This document shows positions 1 through 7,245 of a stretch of 38,825 nt of DNA, piece after piece. Made by a program: the position numbers and the translations under genes. Within the stretch, counting starts at the first letter, position 1. Each line of letters begins with the position of its first letter. A model generated the notes under the pieces. It did not search any database. It saw only the letters and a list, made by a program, of their open reading frames with translations, and had not been told where the DNA came from. The DNA is from Deltaproteobacteria bacterium (lineage in GTDB: Bacteria > Desulfobacterota > BSN033 > UBA1163), in the NCBI GenBank assembly GCA_018333535.1, contig JAGXTA010000112.1:1-38825 (forward strand), in the 5' to 3' direction.

Positions 1-1
1 C

Positions 2-94
2 ACGTGCTTCAACCTGGCTCGGATGATCACGATTCTTGGCGTATCGGGGTTAATCGAAAAACTGATGACTCTTAGAGCCCCCGTCTTGGGATAA
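2..94 (+). CDS. Transposase C-terminal fragment (5' end outside the window)
   Basis: An open frame runs in from the left edge and stops at TAA 92-94. The 30 residues read like the last helix of a DDE transposase (it begins TCFNLARMITILG and ends APVLG). Such ends with a 'CFNLxR' pattern are common in IS5-, IS1182- and ISNCY-like transposases. No start, catalytic residue or inverted repeat is visible, so family assignment is not possible and the call rests on residue pattern only. An IS end is expected within the next 100-150 bases, but I could not define it. Confidence 0.4.
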   Translation, partial: TCFNLARMITILGVSGLIEKLMTLRAPVLG

Positions 95-292
95 TATCCC
101 GAACATGCAGCCGTGTTGGGTGAAAAAGAAGAGAAAAAGCTTTGTCAGTGGGGCTGCTACGACCGTCTATCTCTATTCAGTTTTCAAAGAACGTTTTATA
201 TCGTGATTAGATCAAGTTTGACTTAATCAACCCTCATGCCCTCCCCATTGTGACACAGTCTCTGACGGGGGAGGGTGGGGGTGGGGGTGTGC

Positions 293-718
293 ATGGGAAA
301 AACTTTGATAAACATTTTACTATTCATTATCTTAACCTCTGTCTCCGCTTTGGCCAATGGTGAGCATCTCAAAACTCTGAAACAGGAGACCGATCCAAAG
401 GCGTTTAAGATCTTAAAAGAGAAATCAATTGACCCAAAAACAGGACTGCTTGAGACACTCGATCCGCACCATTTCAAAGGAAAGGCAAGGCAGGCCTATC
501 AGATTGCCAAAGATATACCTGAGGTGCTGGCCCAGGTGCCCTGTTTCTGTGATTGTGATGTCTTTGGCCATGAGAATCTTCTGGACTGCTTCATTGATCA
601 GCACGGTGCAGGGTGAGGAATCTGCCAGGAGGAGGCCCTCCTGACCAAAAAACTCTATGATAAGAAGACTCCCATCGATAAGATCCGGGAGGAGATCATA
701 ATAAAATTCAAGAAGTAA
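293..718 (+). CDS. Exported PCYCGC-type protein, probable selenoprotein (Sec at codon 108)
   Basis: The frame from ATG 293 to TAA 716-718 gives 141 residues if TGA 614-616 is read through. Residues 1-22 form a signal peptide (hydrophobic LINILLFIILTSVSALA). The motif PCFCDCD at 83-89, then GHENLLDCF and HGAG, match the PCYCGC protein family. In that family a Cys-x-x-Cys pair follows the HGA/HAS segment, and then an 'EAL...IR..I' tail. Here the first of those cysteines is replaced by TGA (UGIC), and the tail (ICQEEALL...KIREEI) remains in frame and conserved. A perfect hairpin lies just downstream of the TGA. The role is unknown; an exported thiol/selenol metal-binding or redox function is likely from the cysteines. 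A GTG at 275 is an alternative start, but it adds only low-complexity GVGV residues. The alternative reading is a nonsense mutation (TGC to TGA). Confidence 0.72.
626..643 (+). promoter_or_regulatory. bSECIS-like hairpin downstream of the in-frame TGA
   Basis: CAGGAGG at 626-632 pairs perfectly with CCTCCTG at 637-643 around the tetraloop AGGC. The loop begins 17 nt after the TGA at 614-616 and has G as its second base. Bacterial SECIS elements are known as short stem-loops whose apical loop lies about 16-37 nt after UGA and has a G in the first two loop positions. This hairpin meets each of those points. Its function as a SelB-binding element is inferred. Confidence 0.6.
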
Positions 719-776
719 CTCAGTCCTTCGAAGCTGATTTTACTGATCAGGGCTAAAACTCTGAATTATTAAAAGG

Positions 777-918
777 GTATCACTTTAGGGCTTTGAAAAA
801 AATATCTAATCCCCCTTCATCCCCCTTTGTCAAAAGGGGGAAATCCTTTCTCCTCCCTTTGGCAAAGGGAGGTGGGGAGGGATTTTATGAAGGCCTTGTC
901 AAAGCGCTAAAGTGTTAC
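777..918. mobile_element. Non-autonomous IS66-type element (MITE-like), 142 bp
   Basis: The ends are inverted: GTATCACTTTAGGGCTTTGA at 777-796, and the complement of 899-918 reads GTAACACTTTAGCGCTTTGA (18 of 20 identical). The flanks are TTAAAAGG (769-776) and TTCAAAGG (919-926), 7 of 8 matching. That is the 8-bp target duplication length known for IS66. The same terminal sequence occurs at 38549-38568, at the end of the IS66 element on the right edge. Inside are G-rich/C-rich inverted stretches and no gene. The right flank lies within the ribosome-binding region of the htrA-like gene at 938. Confidence 0.65.
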
Positions 919-937
919 TTCAAAGGGGGATTCGGAA

Positions 938-2008
938 ATGATCTCGAAAAAAATATCAATTATTGTCCTTAGCCTACTCATCAGCCTCTGGAGCACCGTT
1001 GCCTTCTCCATCACTGAAGATGAAAAGAATAATATCGCTGTCTATGAAAAAGCGGCGGATGGGGTCGTCAATGTCACCAGCATTGCGGTGCAGATGGACT
1101 TCTTCTTCAATGCCTTTCCGACCCAGGGTTCAGGCTCCGGTTCCATCATCGATGTAAAAGGTCATATCCTGACCAATCACCATGTGGTAGCCAATGCTCA
1201 GAAATTAGAAGTGACTCTGGCTGATGGGTCGAAGTGGCCTGCCAAATTGATTGGATCCGATCCGGATAATGACCTGGCCGTGATCAAGATAGAGGTCCCA
1301 AAGGAAAATTTGAAGGTTATCCCAATGGGAGATTCAAAGCAATTGAGGATTGGCCAGAAAGTCCTTGCCATTGGGAACCCGTTTGGTTTTCAAAGGACCT
1401 TGACCACAGGAGTGATCAGCTCTCTGGGCCGGACTATCCGCTCCGAGGTAGGAACATTGATGGAAGATATCATCCAGACCGATGCTGCAATTAATCCGGG
1501 CAATTCCGGCGGACCTCTCCTCAACTCCGATGGTGAAATCATCGGGATCAACAGCGCCATCATCAGTCCCTCCGGCGGAAGCGTGGGCATTGGATTTGCT
1601 ATCCCGGTCAACACCGCAAAAAAAGTGATTCCGGAACTGATTTCGAAAGGGTATGTTACCTACCCCTGGATAGGGGCCACCATCCAGCCATTGCTGCCGG
1701 AAATTGCGAAGTTTATGAAAGTGAGCGTTGAACGGGGAGCCATGATCGCAGAGGTGGCCAAGGGAGGTCCAGCTGAAAGGGCGGGTTTAAAAGGAGGCAG
1801 TCAGAGAGTTCAGGTCGGCAATATGATTGTGGTTGTGGGCGGAGATATTGTTGTGAAAGCGGATCAACATGATGTGAAGACACACGATGATTTGATACGA
1901 TATATTCGTGAAAAGAAACCAAATGATGTCATCACACTTAAAGTTCTTCGAAAAGGGAAATTTGAAGACGTGAAGGTCACCCTCGGCGAGAGACCGAGAA
2001 GGAGGTAG
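938..2008 (+). CDS. HtrA/Deg-family serine protease with one PDZ domain
   Basis: A 356-residue periplasmic protease/chaperone that degrades misfolded envelope proteins. Residues 1-23 are a signal peptide. The trypsin-like domain covers about 35-235 and has a full triad: His82 (TNHHVV), Asp112 ([11 protein letters not shown]) and Ser190 (NPGNSGGPL). One PDZ domain covers about 245-350 ([11 protein letters not shown], then AERAGLKGG), so the layout is DegS/HhoB-like rather than the two-PDZ DegP type. ATG 938 follows GGGGA. The next gene starts 4 bp after the stop, so the two are probably co-transcribed. A MITE-like element lies immediately upstream. Confidence 0.92.
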   Translation: MISKKISIIVLSLLISLWSTVAFSITEDEKNNIAVYEKAADGVVNVTSIAVQMDFFFNAFPTQGSGSGSIIDVKGHILTNHHVVANAQKLEVTLADGSKWPAKLIGSDPDNDLAVIKIEVPKENLKVIPMGDSKQLRIGQKVLAIGNPFGFQRTLTTGVISSLGRTIRSEVGTLMEDIIQTDAAINPGNSGGPLLNSDGEIIGINSAIISPSGGSVGIGFAIPVNTAKKVIPELISKGYVTYPWIGATIQPLLPEIAKFMKVSVERGAMIAEVAKGGPAERAGLKGGSQRVQVGNMIVVVGGDIVVKADQHDVKTHDDLIRYIREKKPNDVITLKVLRKGKFEDVKVTLGERPRRR

Positions 2009-2012
2009 TCAG

Positions 2013-2279
2013 ATGGAGAAATTACTTGTTCAATGGGGATGGCGAGATTATGGCATGGGACCGGGCATGATGGAAGGATGGTGGGGAATGGGATGGATCT
2101 TTATGATCGTCTTCTGGGGTCTTGTCGTTTTAGGTATCATCTTTCTCATCCGATGGCTTGTGGGGATGTCAAAAACAGCAAAACCTGAAGAGTCCGCCCT
2201 CGACGTGTTGAAGAAACGATACGCTCGGGGAGAGATCGATAAAGAAGAATTTGAGCAGAAGAAAAAGGATCTTGTGTAA
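2013..2279 (+). CDS. Small membrane protein with C-terminal SHOCT domain
   Basis: An 88-residue protein. A Gly/Met/Trp-rich N-terminus ([15 protein letters not shown]) leads into one membrane helix at about 30-50 ([18 protein letters not shown]). The C-terminal 30 residues ([20 protein letters not shown]) are a typical SHOCT domain. SHOCT domains are small helical modules, often found at the ends of membrane proteins, and their role is not well defined. AAGGAGGTAG precedes the ATG and overlaps the end of the protease gene, indicating coupled translation. Confidence 0.85.
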   Translation: MEKLLVQWGWRDYGMGPGMMEGWWGMGWIFMIVFWGLVVLGIIFLIRWLVGMSKTAKPEESALDVLKKRYARGEIDKEEFEQKKKDLV

Positions 2280-2291
2280 TTTTGCCCTCCG

Positions 2292-3308
2292 ATGAAAGAG
2301 CAATTCCATATTCAATGGCATATCACCAACCTTTGCAATCTTCGGTGCCAGCACTGCTATCAGGAAGATTTCTCGAGGGAGAAGGATCTTGATTGGACAG
2401 GGCTGAAAAGGGTCTCCGATAACCTCCTCACCACAATAAAAGAATGGGATCAAACAGCCTGCATTCATCTCACCGGTGGAGAACCCCTTCTCAAACCCGA
2501 ATTATTCCCCCTCCTACGATACCTTGATCAAAACCCTCTAATAGATGAGTTGGGTATCATCACGAATGGTCTTCTCTTTGATCAAGAGGTGGTGGAGAAA
2601 CTCTCTGTCTTTCCAAAGCTGAAAAAGATCAAGATCTCTCTGGATGGAGCAGATGCAGAGACGAATGACTCAATCCGCCAGGAGGGGGCTTTTAAGAAGG
2701 TTGTACAAAATATTCCTTTGATCAGGAAAGAGAGTTCCTTTGAAATCATTCTGATGTTTACTGTGATGAGAAGAAATTTTAGAAACCTTCCCTCTTTCTT
2801 TAACCTGTCTCAAGATTTAGACGTCCACGGATTCATCATCGAACGATTTATCCCCTGGGGCAGGGGAAGGGAGAGGATGGATGAGGTTCTGAATAAAGAA
2901 GAATGGAGAGAAATGGTAAAAATGCTGTTGGATTTTTTCTCAATTGAAGAGGAGAATCCTTTTCTTCCCTATCAGGCTTTTCAGGTGAGTTTCAATGAGG
3001 GGGAACCAGAACTTTTCGGTGCTCCCTGTGTTATTGGTGTAGATGGCCTTTGCATTATGCCGAATGGAGACGTTTTTCCCTGCCGGAGATTTCCCATCCC
3101 GATTGGAAATCTTTTGGGAACTCCCTTGACGCAGATATGGGACGAATCAGAAACATTGGAGAAGTTGAGAAAGAAAGAAAACCTGAAAGGAAAATGCGGA
3201 AGGTGTCCGATAGCAGATTGCCGGGGTTGCCGTAGCTTAGCCCTTGCCTTAACGGGCGACCCCCTCGCCGAGGATCCCTGCTGCTGGGTATCCAAAAGAG
3301 ATTTCTGA
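2292..3308 (+). CDS. Radical SAM/SPASM-domain protein
   Basis: A 338-residue cytoplasmic iron-sulfur enzyme. CNLRCQHC gives the radical SAM cluster cysteines Cys15, Cys19 and Cys22. TGGEPLL (about 60-66) is the SAM-binding GGE motif. The C-terminal third has the SPASM auxiliary-cluster cysteines (GAPCVIGVDGLC, VFPCRRF, then CGRCPIADCRGC). Relatives modify peptides or tetrapyrroles. There is no precursor peptide or cofactor operon nearby, so the substrate cannot be named. The SHOCT gene ends 12 bp upstream; the Shine-Dalgarno is weak. The last residues (Arg-Asp-Phe) and the stop codon are supplied by the end of a repeat element starting at 3298, so the native C-terminus was probably altered. 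Confidence 0.85.
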   Translation: MKEQFHIQWHITNLCNLRCQHCYQEDFSREKDLDWTGLKRVSDNLLTTIKEWDQTACIHLTGGEPLLKPELFPLLRYLDQNPLIDELGIITNGLLFDQEVVEKLSVFPKLKKIKISLDGADAETNDSIRQEGAFKKVVQNIPLIRKESSFEIILMFTVMRRNFRNLPSFFNLSQDLDVHGFIIERFIPWGRGRERMDEVLNKEEWREMVKMLLDFFSIEEENPFLPYQAFQVSFNEGEPELFGAPCVIGVDGLCIMPNGDVFPCRRFPIPIGNLLGTPLTQIWDESETLEKLRKKENLKGKCGRCPIADCRGCRSLALALTGDPLAEDPCCWVSKRDF

Positions 3309-3448
3309 AAAAGTCCAGAAATCTCTGATTACACCGATTAGAACAGATTACCCAGATTAGAAAGGTATTGATAAACAAATGAAAATCTGTGGAATCTTTT
3401 TTTAAATCTGTGAAATCAGAGAGCGCAATTTAATTTTTCAGAGCTCTC
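3298..3448. repeat. Short interspersed element with terminal inverted repeats, copy 1
   Basis: The left end GAGATTTCTGAAAAA (3298-3312) and the complement of the right end GAGAGCTCTGAAAAA (3434-3448) match at 13 of 15 positions. The left end also forms its own hairpin with CAGAAATCTC. CAAAA occurs on both sides (3293-3297 and 3449-3453), a possible 5-bp target duplication. The interior is built from AATCTGTG- and GATTAC-type units. A second copy is at 4944-5076. Confidence 0.6.
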
Positions 3449-3459
3449 CAAAATTTAAG

Positions 3460-3489
3460 TTGACTTGTCGAGTCAAGATCGAATAAACT
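3460..3489 (+). promoter_or_regulatory. Predicted sigma70-type promoter of the usp gene
   Basis: TTGACT (3460-3465) and TAAACT (3484-3489) are separated by 18 bp and lie 28 bp before the start codon. The -35 box is also half of a perfect inverted repeat, TTGACT-TGTCG-AGTCAA (3460-3476), which could be an operator. Prediction from sequence only. Confidence 0.4.
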
Positions 3490-3517
3490 TAATAAAAAAC
3501 AGAAGGAGGTAAGTGAG

Positions 3518-4021
3518 ATGATTCCCAAGATCAAGAAGATCCTTTATTGCACCGACCTCAGCAAAAACTCTTCCTATGCCTTTCTTTTTGCCATCGATAT
3601 GGCTAAAAAGCATGATGCGAAAATTGTCGTCCTCCATGCCATCGACCCCATTCCCCCTTATGTGGATTTTTATACCGGCCTTACGGATGAGAAGAGGCAG
3701 AAACAGCAGGAAGAAATGGTGAAAGATCTTAAGAAGCACCTCCAGGGGTTTTGCAAAAAGGCAGAAACCCACATCGGTCCTCCTTGCACGGAGTTGGTTT
3801 CCAACATCCTTGTCCTCAACGCTCATCCTCCTGAAGCCATCCTGAAGGCGGCGGATGAAGAAGATTGCGATATGATCGTGCTTGGAACCCATGGGAAGGG
3901 ATTTTTAACGCATGCCTTTATCGGGAGCGTTTCGAAAGCGGTCCTTTATCGAACCCGAAAGCCTATCTTTATCATCCCATTGCCGCCCGAAAAAACTTCT
4001 TTTGACTGGGATGGCATTTGA
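3518..4021 (+). CDS. Universal stress protein (UspA family)
   Basis: A 167-residue single-domain cytoplasmic protein. It begins IKKILYCTDLSKNS, the usual Usp strand 1 with Asp13. The ATP-binding pattern G-x2-G-x9-G-S is present as GTHGKG...FIGS near residues 127-142. Family members bind ATP or act in general stress survival. AGGAGGT lies 7 bp before the ATG. Its neighbour on the other strand (HD protein) is convergent, with 56 bp between. Confidence 0.9.
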   Translation: MIPKIKKILYCTDLSKNSSYAFLFAIDMAKKHDAKIVVLHAIDPIPPYVDFYTGLTDEKRQKQQEEMVKDLKKHLQGFCKKAETHIGPPCTELVSNILVLNAHPPEAILKAADEEDCDMIVLGTHGKGFLTHAFIGSVSKAVLYRTRKPIFIIPLPPEKTSFDWDGI

Positions 4022-4077
4022 TCAACCCGATTGTCTTTAAAGAGTTAAAGGAGGTCAGAAGGGGAAGAGGATTCCAC

Positions 4078-4659
4078 TTAGGAGGGGGTTCCCTTCAGGC
4101 CGATGGATTCGGCGACCTCCTGCATTCCTTTGATCGTATCGTCGATCAATTCGTCCAGCCCGACGTGAAGCATCTCCGCACCTTTTTCGATGATCGACCG
4201 GTCCACGCCAGCAGCAAACCTCTTGTCCTTCCATTTATTCTTTACGGATTTGACCTGGACATCGAGGACACTTTTTGAAGGGCGGATCAAGGCCGTGGTG
4301 ACGACGAGCCCTGTCAGCTCGTCGATGGTGTATAGATACTTTTCCAGATCGGTTTCCGGCATGACCTCGGAACAGATGCCCCATCCATGGGAGACTGCCG
4401 CCCGGATATATTCCTCAGGCCATCCCAGTTCGTTGAGGATCTCCCCAGTTTTTTTGCAATGCTGATCGGGAAACTTTTCGTAGTCGAGATCGTGGATCAA
4501 GCCTATGATTCCCCACTTCTCCTGATCCTCCCCCCGTTTCCGCGCGATGTAGCGCATCACCCCCTCGACTGAATAGGCATGCTTTCGAAGGCCATCGCTC
4601 TCGTTGTATTGATGAAGAAGTTCCAGGGCTTCCTGCCGGGTTGGTATCTTATCTCCCAT
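4078..4659 (-). CDS. HD-domain phosphohydrolase
   Basis: A 193-residue cytoplasmic protein. His27 (RKHAYSVE) and the doublet His56-Asp57 (LIHDLDYEKFPDQH), with a further SHGWG His/Asp-rich segment and YTIDELTG, form the metal-binding pattern of HD hydrolases. Family members hydrolyse phosphate esters of nucleotides; the substrate here is unknown. AGGAGG is seen upstream of the ATG on the minus strand. It stands alone, not in an operon. Confidence 0.85.
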   Translation of the reverse strand: MGDKIPTRQEALELLHQYNESDGLRKHAYSVEGVMRYIARKRGEDQEKWGIIGLIHDLDYEKFPDQHCKKTGEILNELGWPEEYIRAAVSHGWGICSEVMPETDLEKYLYTIDELTGLVVTTALIRPSKSVLDVQVKSVKNKWKDKRFAAGVDRSIIEKGAEMLHVGLDELIDDTIKGMQEVAESIGLKGTPS

Positions 4660-5148
4660 TTTTTATTCCTCCTTAATGAGCCTGTTGTACAAAGCCACTT
4701 TCCGTGCTTCGACAAGCCTGTCCTAAGCGAACCGTTCACCTTTCGAGAACCTCAGGGCGAACGTTTTTTCCGAATGTCCTGAGCAAAGTCGAAGGAAGGG
4801 CTCAGCACGAACGTGAAAAGTCAATGATTTCAACATAAACTCCGTTCACCCTGAGCCTGTCGAAGGGTATTTTTAGCATTTGTGAAACAGGCTCCCATAT
4901 AATCTTTTTTTACCATTTCATTTCCATACCGGTCAAGTAGTATGAGATTTCTGAAAAAGTCCAGAAATCTCTGATTACATAGATAACAAATTTGTGGGAA
5001 ATCAACAAAATCTGTGTAATCCTTTTTTTAAAATCTGTGTAATCAAGAGAGCATATAGTCGTTTTTCAGAGCTCTCTATATAAAACATTGACAGGACCTT
5101 TCTGTTGGGTTATTCGATTAAAAAGTCCATAAAATTGGAGGAGAGCCG
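4660..5148. other. 489-bp intergenic region made of repeats
   Basis: No gene is supported. The left part has several arms of the Asp/Glu-codon-like repeat built on 'TTCGACAAGCCTG', 'CCTCAGGGCGAACG' and 'GTCGAAGG'. One clear unit at 4843-4867, CCGTTCACCCTGAGCCTG followed by TCGAAGG, recurs at 7196-7220. The right part is copy 2 of the element seen at 3298. The last 70 bp carry the leader of the MBL gene with GGAGGAG before its ATG. Confidence 0.7.
4944..5076. repeat. Short interspersed element with terminal inverted repeats, copy 2
   Basis: The left end GAGATTTCTGAAAAA (4944-4958) and right end TTTTTCAGAGCTCTC (5062-5076) are identical to those of the copy at 3298-3448. The interior is shorter by about 18 bp but has the same AATCTGTGTAATC-type units. 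No clear target duplication is visible. Two copies only 1.5 kb apart suggest local spread or use as a transcription end. Confidence 0.6.
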
Positions 5149-5874
5149 ATGCCGAAGATTACCGAGGGTGTCTATTTTATCCCGGGGCAGGACGAGATGA
5201 TGCCGGATTCGCACACATGTGTCATTGGAAAACCATCTTCAATGGACCTTTCCCTCATCGATCCGGGGCTGGTCGGAAAGGGGAATTATAAAATTGATTC
5301 GATCAGAAAACTGGGAATCGAACCGGAAGATATCAAAAGAGTGATCATGACCCATACCCATTTCGATCATATCGGCGCCCTCTCTGAGATTCAGAAGAAA
5401 ATCCCATGGGCCGAACTGTGGATCCATCAGGCCGAAGGCGATCCATTGGAACAGGGGGATGAAAGAACGGTCTATGGCATGGAGATGTTTCAGCAGGTCT
5501 GCCAGATGCAGTATGGAATAAAGAATGGATCCTTCACTTTCAGAGTTAACCGAAAACTTCAAGGAGGAGAGACCCTCAAAATCGGAGGGATGTCGTGGGA
5601 AGTGATCCATATCCCAGGACACTCATTAGGCAGTATCGGCCTCTACTATTCACAAGAGAAAGTTCTTATCCCTGGCGATGTCCTCTATGCCGATCATGCG
5701 ATCGGCCGTTTTGATCTCTTCGGCGCTGATGGAGCGGCGCTCAAGGATTCCTTGAAACGGCTTTCCGAACAGGAGGTAAAAATTCTTCTGCCCGGTCACA
5801 ATCGGGCTGTGACCAAACTACCGGCCGGCTACATCCTTGAAACCTTAAAACAGTGGGAACCTTATCTGGGTTGA
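5149..5874 (+). CDS. MBL-fold metallo-hydrolase
   Basis: A 241-residue cytoplasmic hydrolase of the metallo-beta-lactamase fold. Metal ligands are visible in order: THTHFDH (His69, His71, Asp73, His74), PGHS (His158), PGDVLY (Asp177) and PGHN (His217). The length matches glyoxalase-II/hydrolase-like single-domain members. The substrate is unknown. GGAGGAG precedes the ATG. The gene downstream starts 17 bp after the stop and is probably in the same transcript. Confidence 0.9.
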   Translation: MPKITEGVYFIPGQDEMMPDSHTCVIGKPSSMDLSLIDPGLVGKGNYKIDSIRKLGIEPEDIKRVIMTHTHFDHIGALSEIQKKIPWAELWIHQAEGDPLEQGDERTVYGMEMFQQVCQMQYGIKNGSFTFRVNRKLQGGETLKIGGMSWEVIHIPGHSLGSIGLYYSQEKVLIPGDVLYADHAIGRFDLFGADGAALKDSLKRLSEQEVKILLPGHNRAVTKLPAGYILETLKQWEPYLG

Positions 5875-5891
5875 AAGATCGGAGGTGTTAG

Positions 5892-6881
5892 ATGAAAAAA
5901 ATCGTCTTTACAATTCTGACAGTTCTTTTCATCACGATCAACCTGCCTGCTTATGCGGATCAGGAAGCAAAAGAGATTCTCAAAGCCGTTGTGAAGATAC
6001 GATCAATCATTCCCAAAGAAGCCCATTCAGCAGGGACGCTGGGAACGGAGCGGGAAGGCAATGGCGTGGTCATCGATTCCAATGGCCATATTCTTACGAT
6101 CGGCTACCTCATTATCGAAGCGGAGTCCATCGAAGTCACCCCTCCGGAGGGAAAGCCTGTCAGCGCCACCTTTGTAGGGTACGATCATGCCACGGGGTTC
6201 GGACTCCTGAAGACAGAAGCCCCCCTCAACGTGAAACCGATGAAGATGGGACAATCGTCAAAGGTAAAGGAAGGGGAGCCTGTTCTGATCGCAGGCTTTG
6301 GAGGAGAAGATGCGGTTCAGGCGGCGCGGGTAATCAGCCGGAAGGAATTTACGGGGTACTGGGAATATCTTCTCGAAGAGGCCCTCTATACTGCGCCGGC
6401 TTTTGTCAATTATGGAGGATCCGCGCTGATCGACCGGAACGGCCTGCTCGTTGGCATCGGCTCTCTTTTCAGCCAGGTTGTGATCCCGGGATTCGGCACT
6501 ATTCCCTGTAATATTTCTGTTCCGATCGATCTTCTCCCCCCCATTCTAAATGATCTGATTACGAAGGGCCGTCCCCAAAAAGCTCCAAGGCCCTGGCTCG
6601 GCATTAATGCAGAGGAGGGGCAGGGCCGGGTCTTTATCACACGGGTGACGCCGGGAGGTCCGGCTGAAAAGGGAGGCCTGAAACCCGGAGACCTTGTCCT
6701 GACCGTTAAAGGAAGAGAGATGAGCGGACTGACCGATTTTTATCGAAAGATTTGGGCGCTGGGCAATGCAGGGGTGGAGGTTCCCCTCGCTATCCTTCAG
6801 GGAATCCAGATTCGAGAGATCACCATCCGATCTTCCGACCGTTACCAGTTTCTCACGCTCAAACCGCAGAAGGTCTTATAA
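5892..6881 (+). CDS. HtrA-like protein with degenerate triad plus PDZ domain (pseudo-protease)
   Basis: A 329-residue exported protein: signal peptide 1-22, trypsin-like fold about 30-225, PDZ about 235-310 (RPWLGINAE, AEKGGLKPGD). Aligned by eye to the active paralogue at 938, His becomes Tyr72 (GHILTIGYLI), Asp becomes Gly102 (YDHATGFGLLK) and the nucleophile Ser becomes Gly175 (FVNYGGSAL). The fold motifs around each site are kept. It should therefore bind but not cleave substrates, acting as a chaperone, adaptor or sensor. GGAGG precedes the ATG. It follows the MBL gene at 17 bp. Confidence 0.85.
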   Translation: MKKIVFTILTVLFITINLPAYADQEAKEILKAVVKIRSIIPKEAHSAGTLGTEREGNGVVIDSNGHILTIGYLIIEAESIEVTPPEGKPVSATFVGYDHATGFGLLKTEAPLNVKPMKMGQSSKVKEGEPVLIAGFGGEDAVQAARVISRKEFTGYWEYLLEEALYTAPAFVNYGGSALIDRNGLLVGIGSLFSQVVIPGFGTIPCNISVPIDLLPPILNDLITKGRPQKAPRPWLGINAEEGQGRVFITRVTPGGPAEKGGLKPGDLVLTVKGREMSGLTDFYRKIWALGNAGVEVPLAILQGIQIREITIRSSDRYQFLTLKPQKVL

Positions 6882-6891
6882 AACTTATAAG

Positions 6892-6915
6892 GCTCTCCTA
6901 TGATGTTAGGAGAGC
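6892..6915. terminator. Hairpin between convergent genes
   Basis: GCTCTCCTA (6892-6900) pairs with TAGGAGAGC (6907-6915) around a 6-nt loop. It lies 10 bp after the pseudo-protease stop and overlaps the last codons of the minus-strand gene at 6898. Neither side has a clean T-run, so intrinsic termination is only possible. Confidence 0.3.
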
Positions 6916-7080
6916 GAGAATGGCATGAAGGGTGGCGCTGACCAAAAGGGTCATGCCGCTCTTCTTATGCACCCCGAAAGGCGCCTTGATCCATCGAAGC
7001 CCTGTGCTCAACTGGAAGAGGATAAGCAAGAAGTTGAGAATGCCGAGCATCAGAATAATCGATATTCCTCCGATGTTCAT
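6898..7080 (-). CDS. Small two-helix membrane protein
   Basis: A 60-residue protein with two membrane helices at about 5-27 and 42-59, joined by a basic loop (WIKAPFGVHKKSG). His38 and His52 sit at the loop and second helix and could bind haem, by analogy with small cytochrome-b-like proteins; this is inference. A strong GGAGGG lies 7 bp upstream of the ATG on the minus strand, which is why I accept it despite its size. No family is recognised with confidence. Confidence 0.6.
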   Translation of the reverse strand: MNIGGISIILMLGILNFLLILFQLSTGLRWIKAPFGVHKKSGMTLLVSATLHAILALLTS

Positions 7081-7113
7081 TTCAAAAATCCCTCCTTCCT
7101 ATTCTTGATAGTC

Positions 7114-7240
7114 TCGTAAAAAGTCAATTGCCGGATATCATTCATGCTTCGATCCCGCGTTTCGCGGGACACGAACGTAATATAAACAGGTTACACCGTT
7201 CACCCTGAGCCTGTCGAAGGGAGATGGCGACTTTTTACGA
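7114..7240. repeat. 127-bp element with perfect 12-bp terminal inverted repeats
   Basis: TCGTAAAAAGTC (7114-7125) and GACTTTTTACGA (7229-7240) are exact complements. Inside are a CCCGCG-TTT-CGCGGG type hairpin (7154-7168) and one unit of the 'CGTTCACCCTGAGCCTG' repeat (7196-7220) that also occurs at 4843. No coding capacity. It separates two minus-strand genes and begins 5 bp after the SOR-like stop codon. Confidence 0.6.
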
Positions 7241-7245
7241 AACCA

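Noticed and set aside
275-616. A complete 113-residue protein ending at TGA 614-616
   Set aside because: The family pattern continues past the TGA in the same frame to 718, so the 113-residue reading is a truncation artefact unless the TGA is a real stop.
4018-4278. 86-residue plus-strand frame after the usp gene
   Set aside because: It is antisense to the HD-domain gene, with no Shine-Dalgarno and atypical composition.
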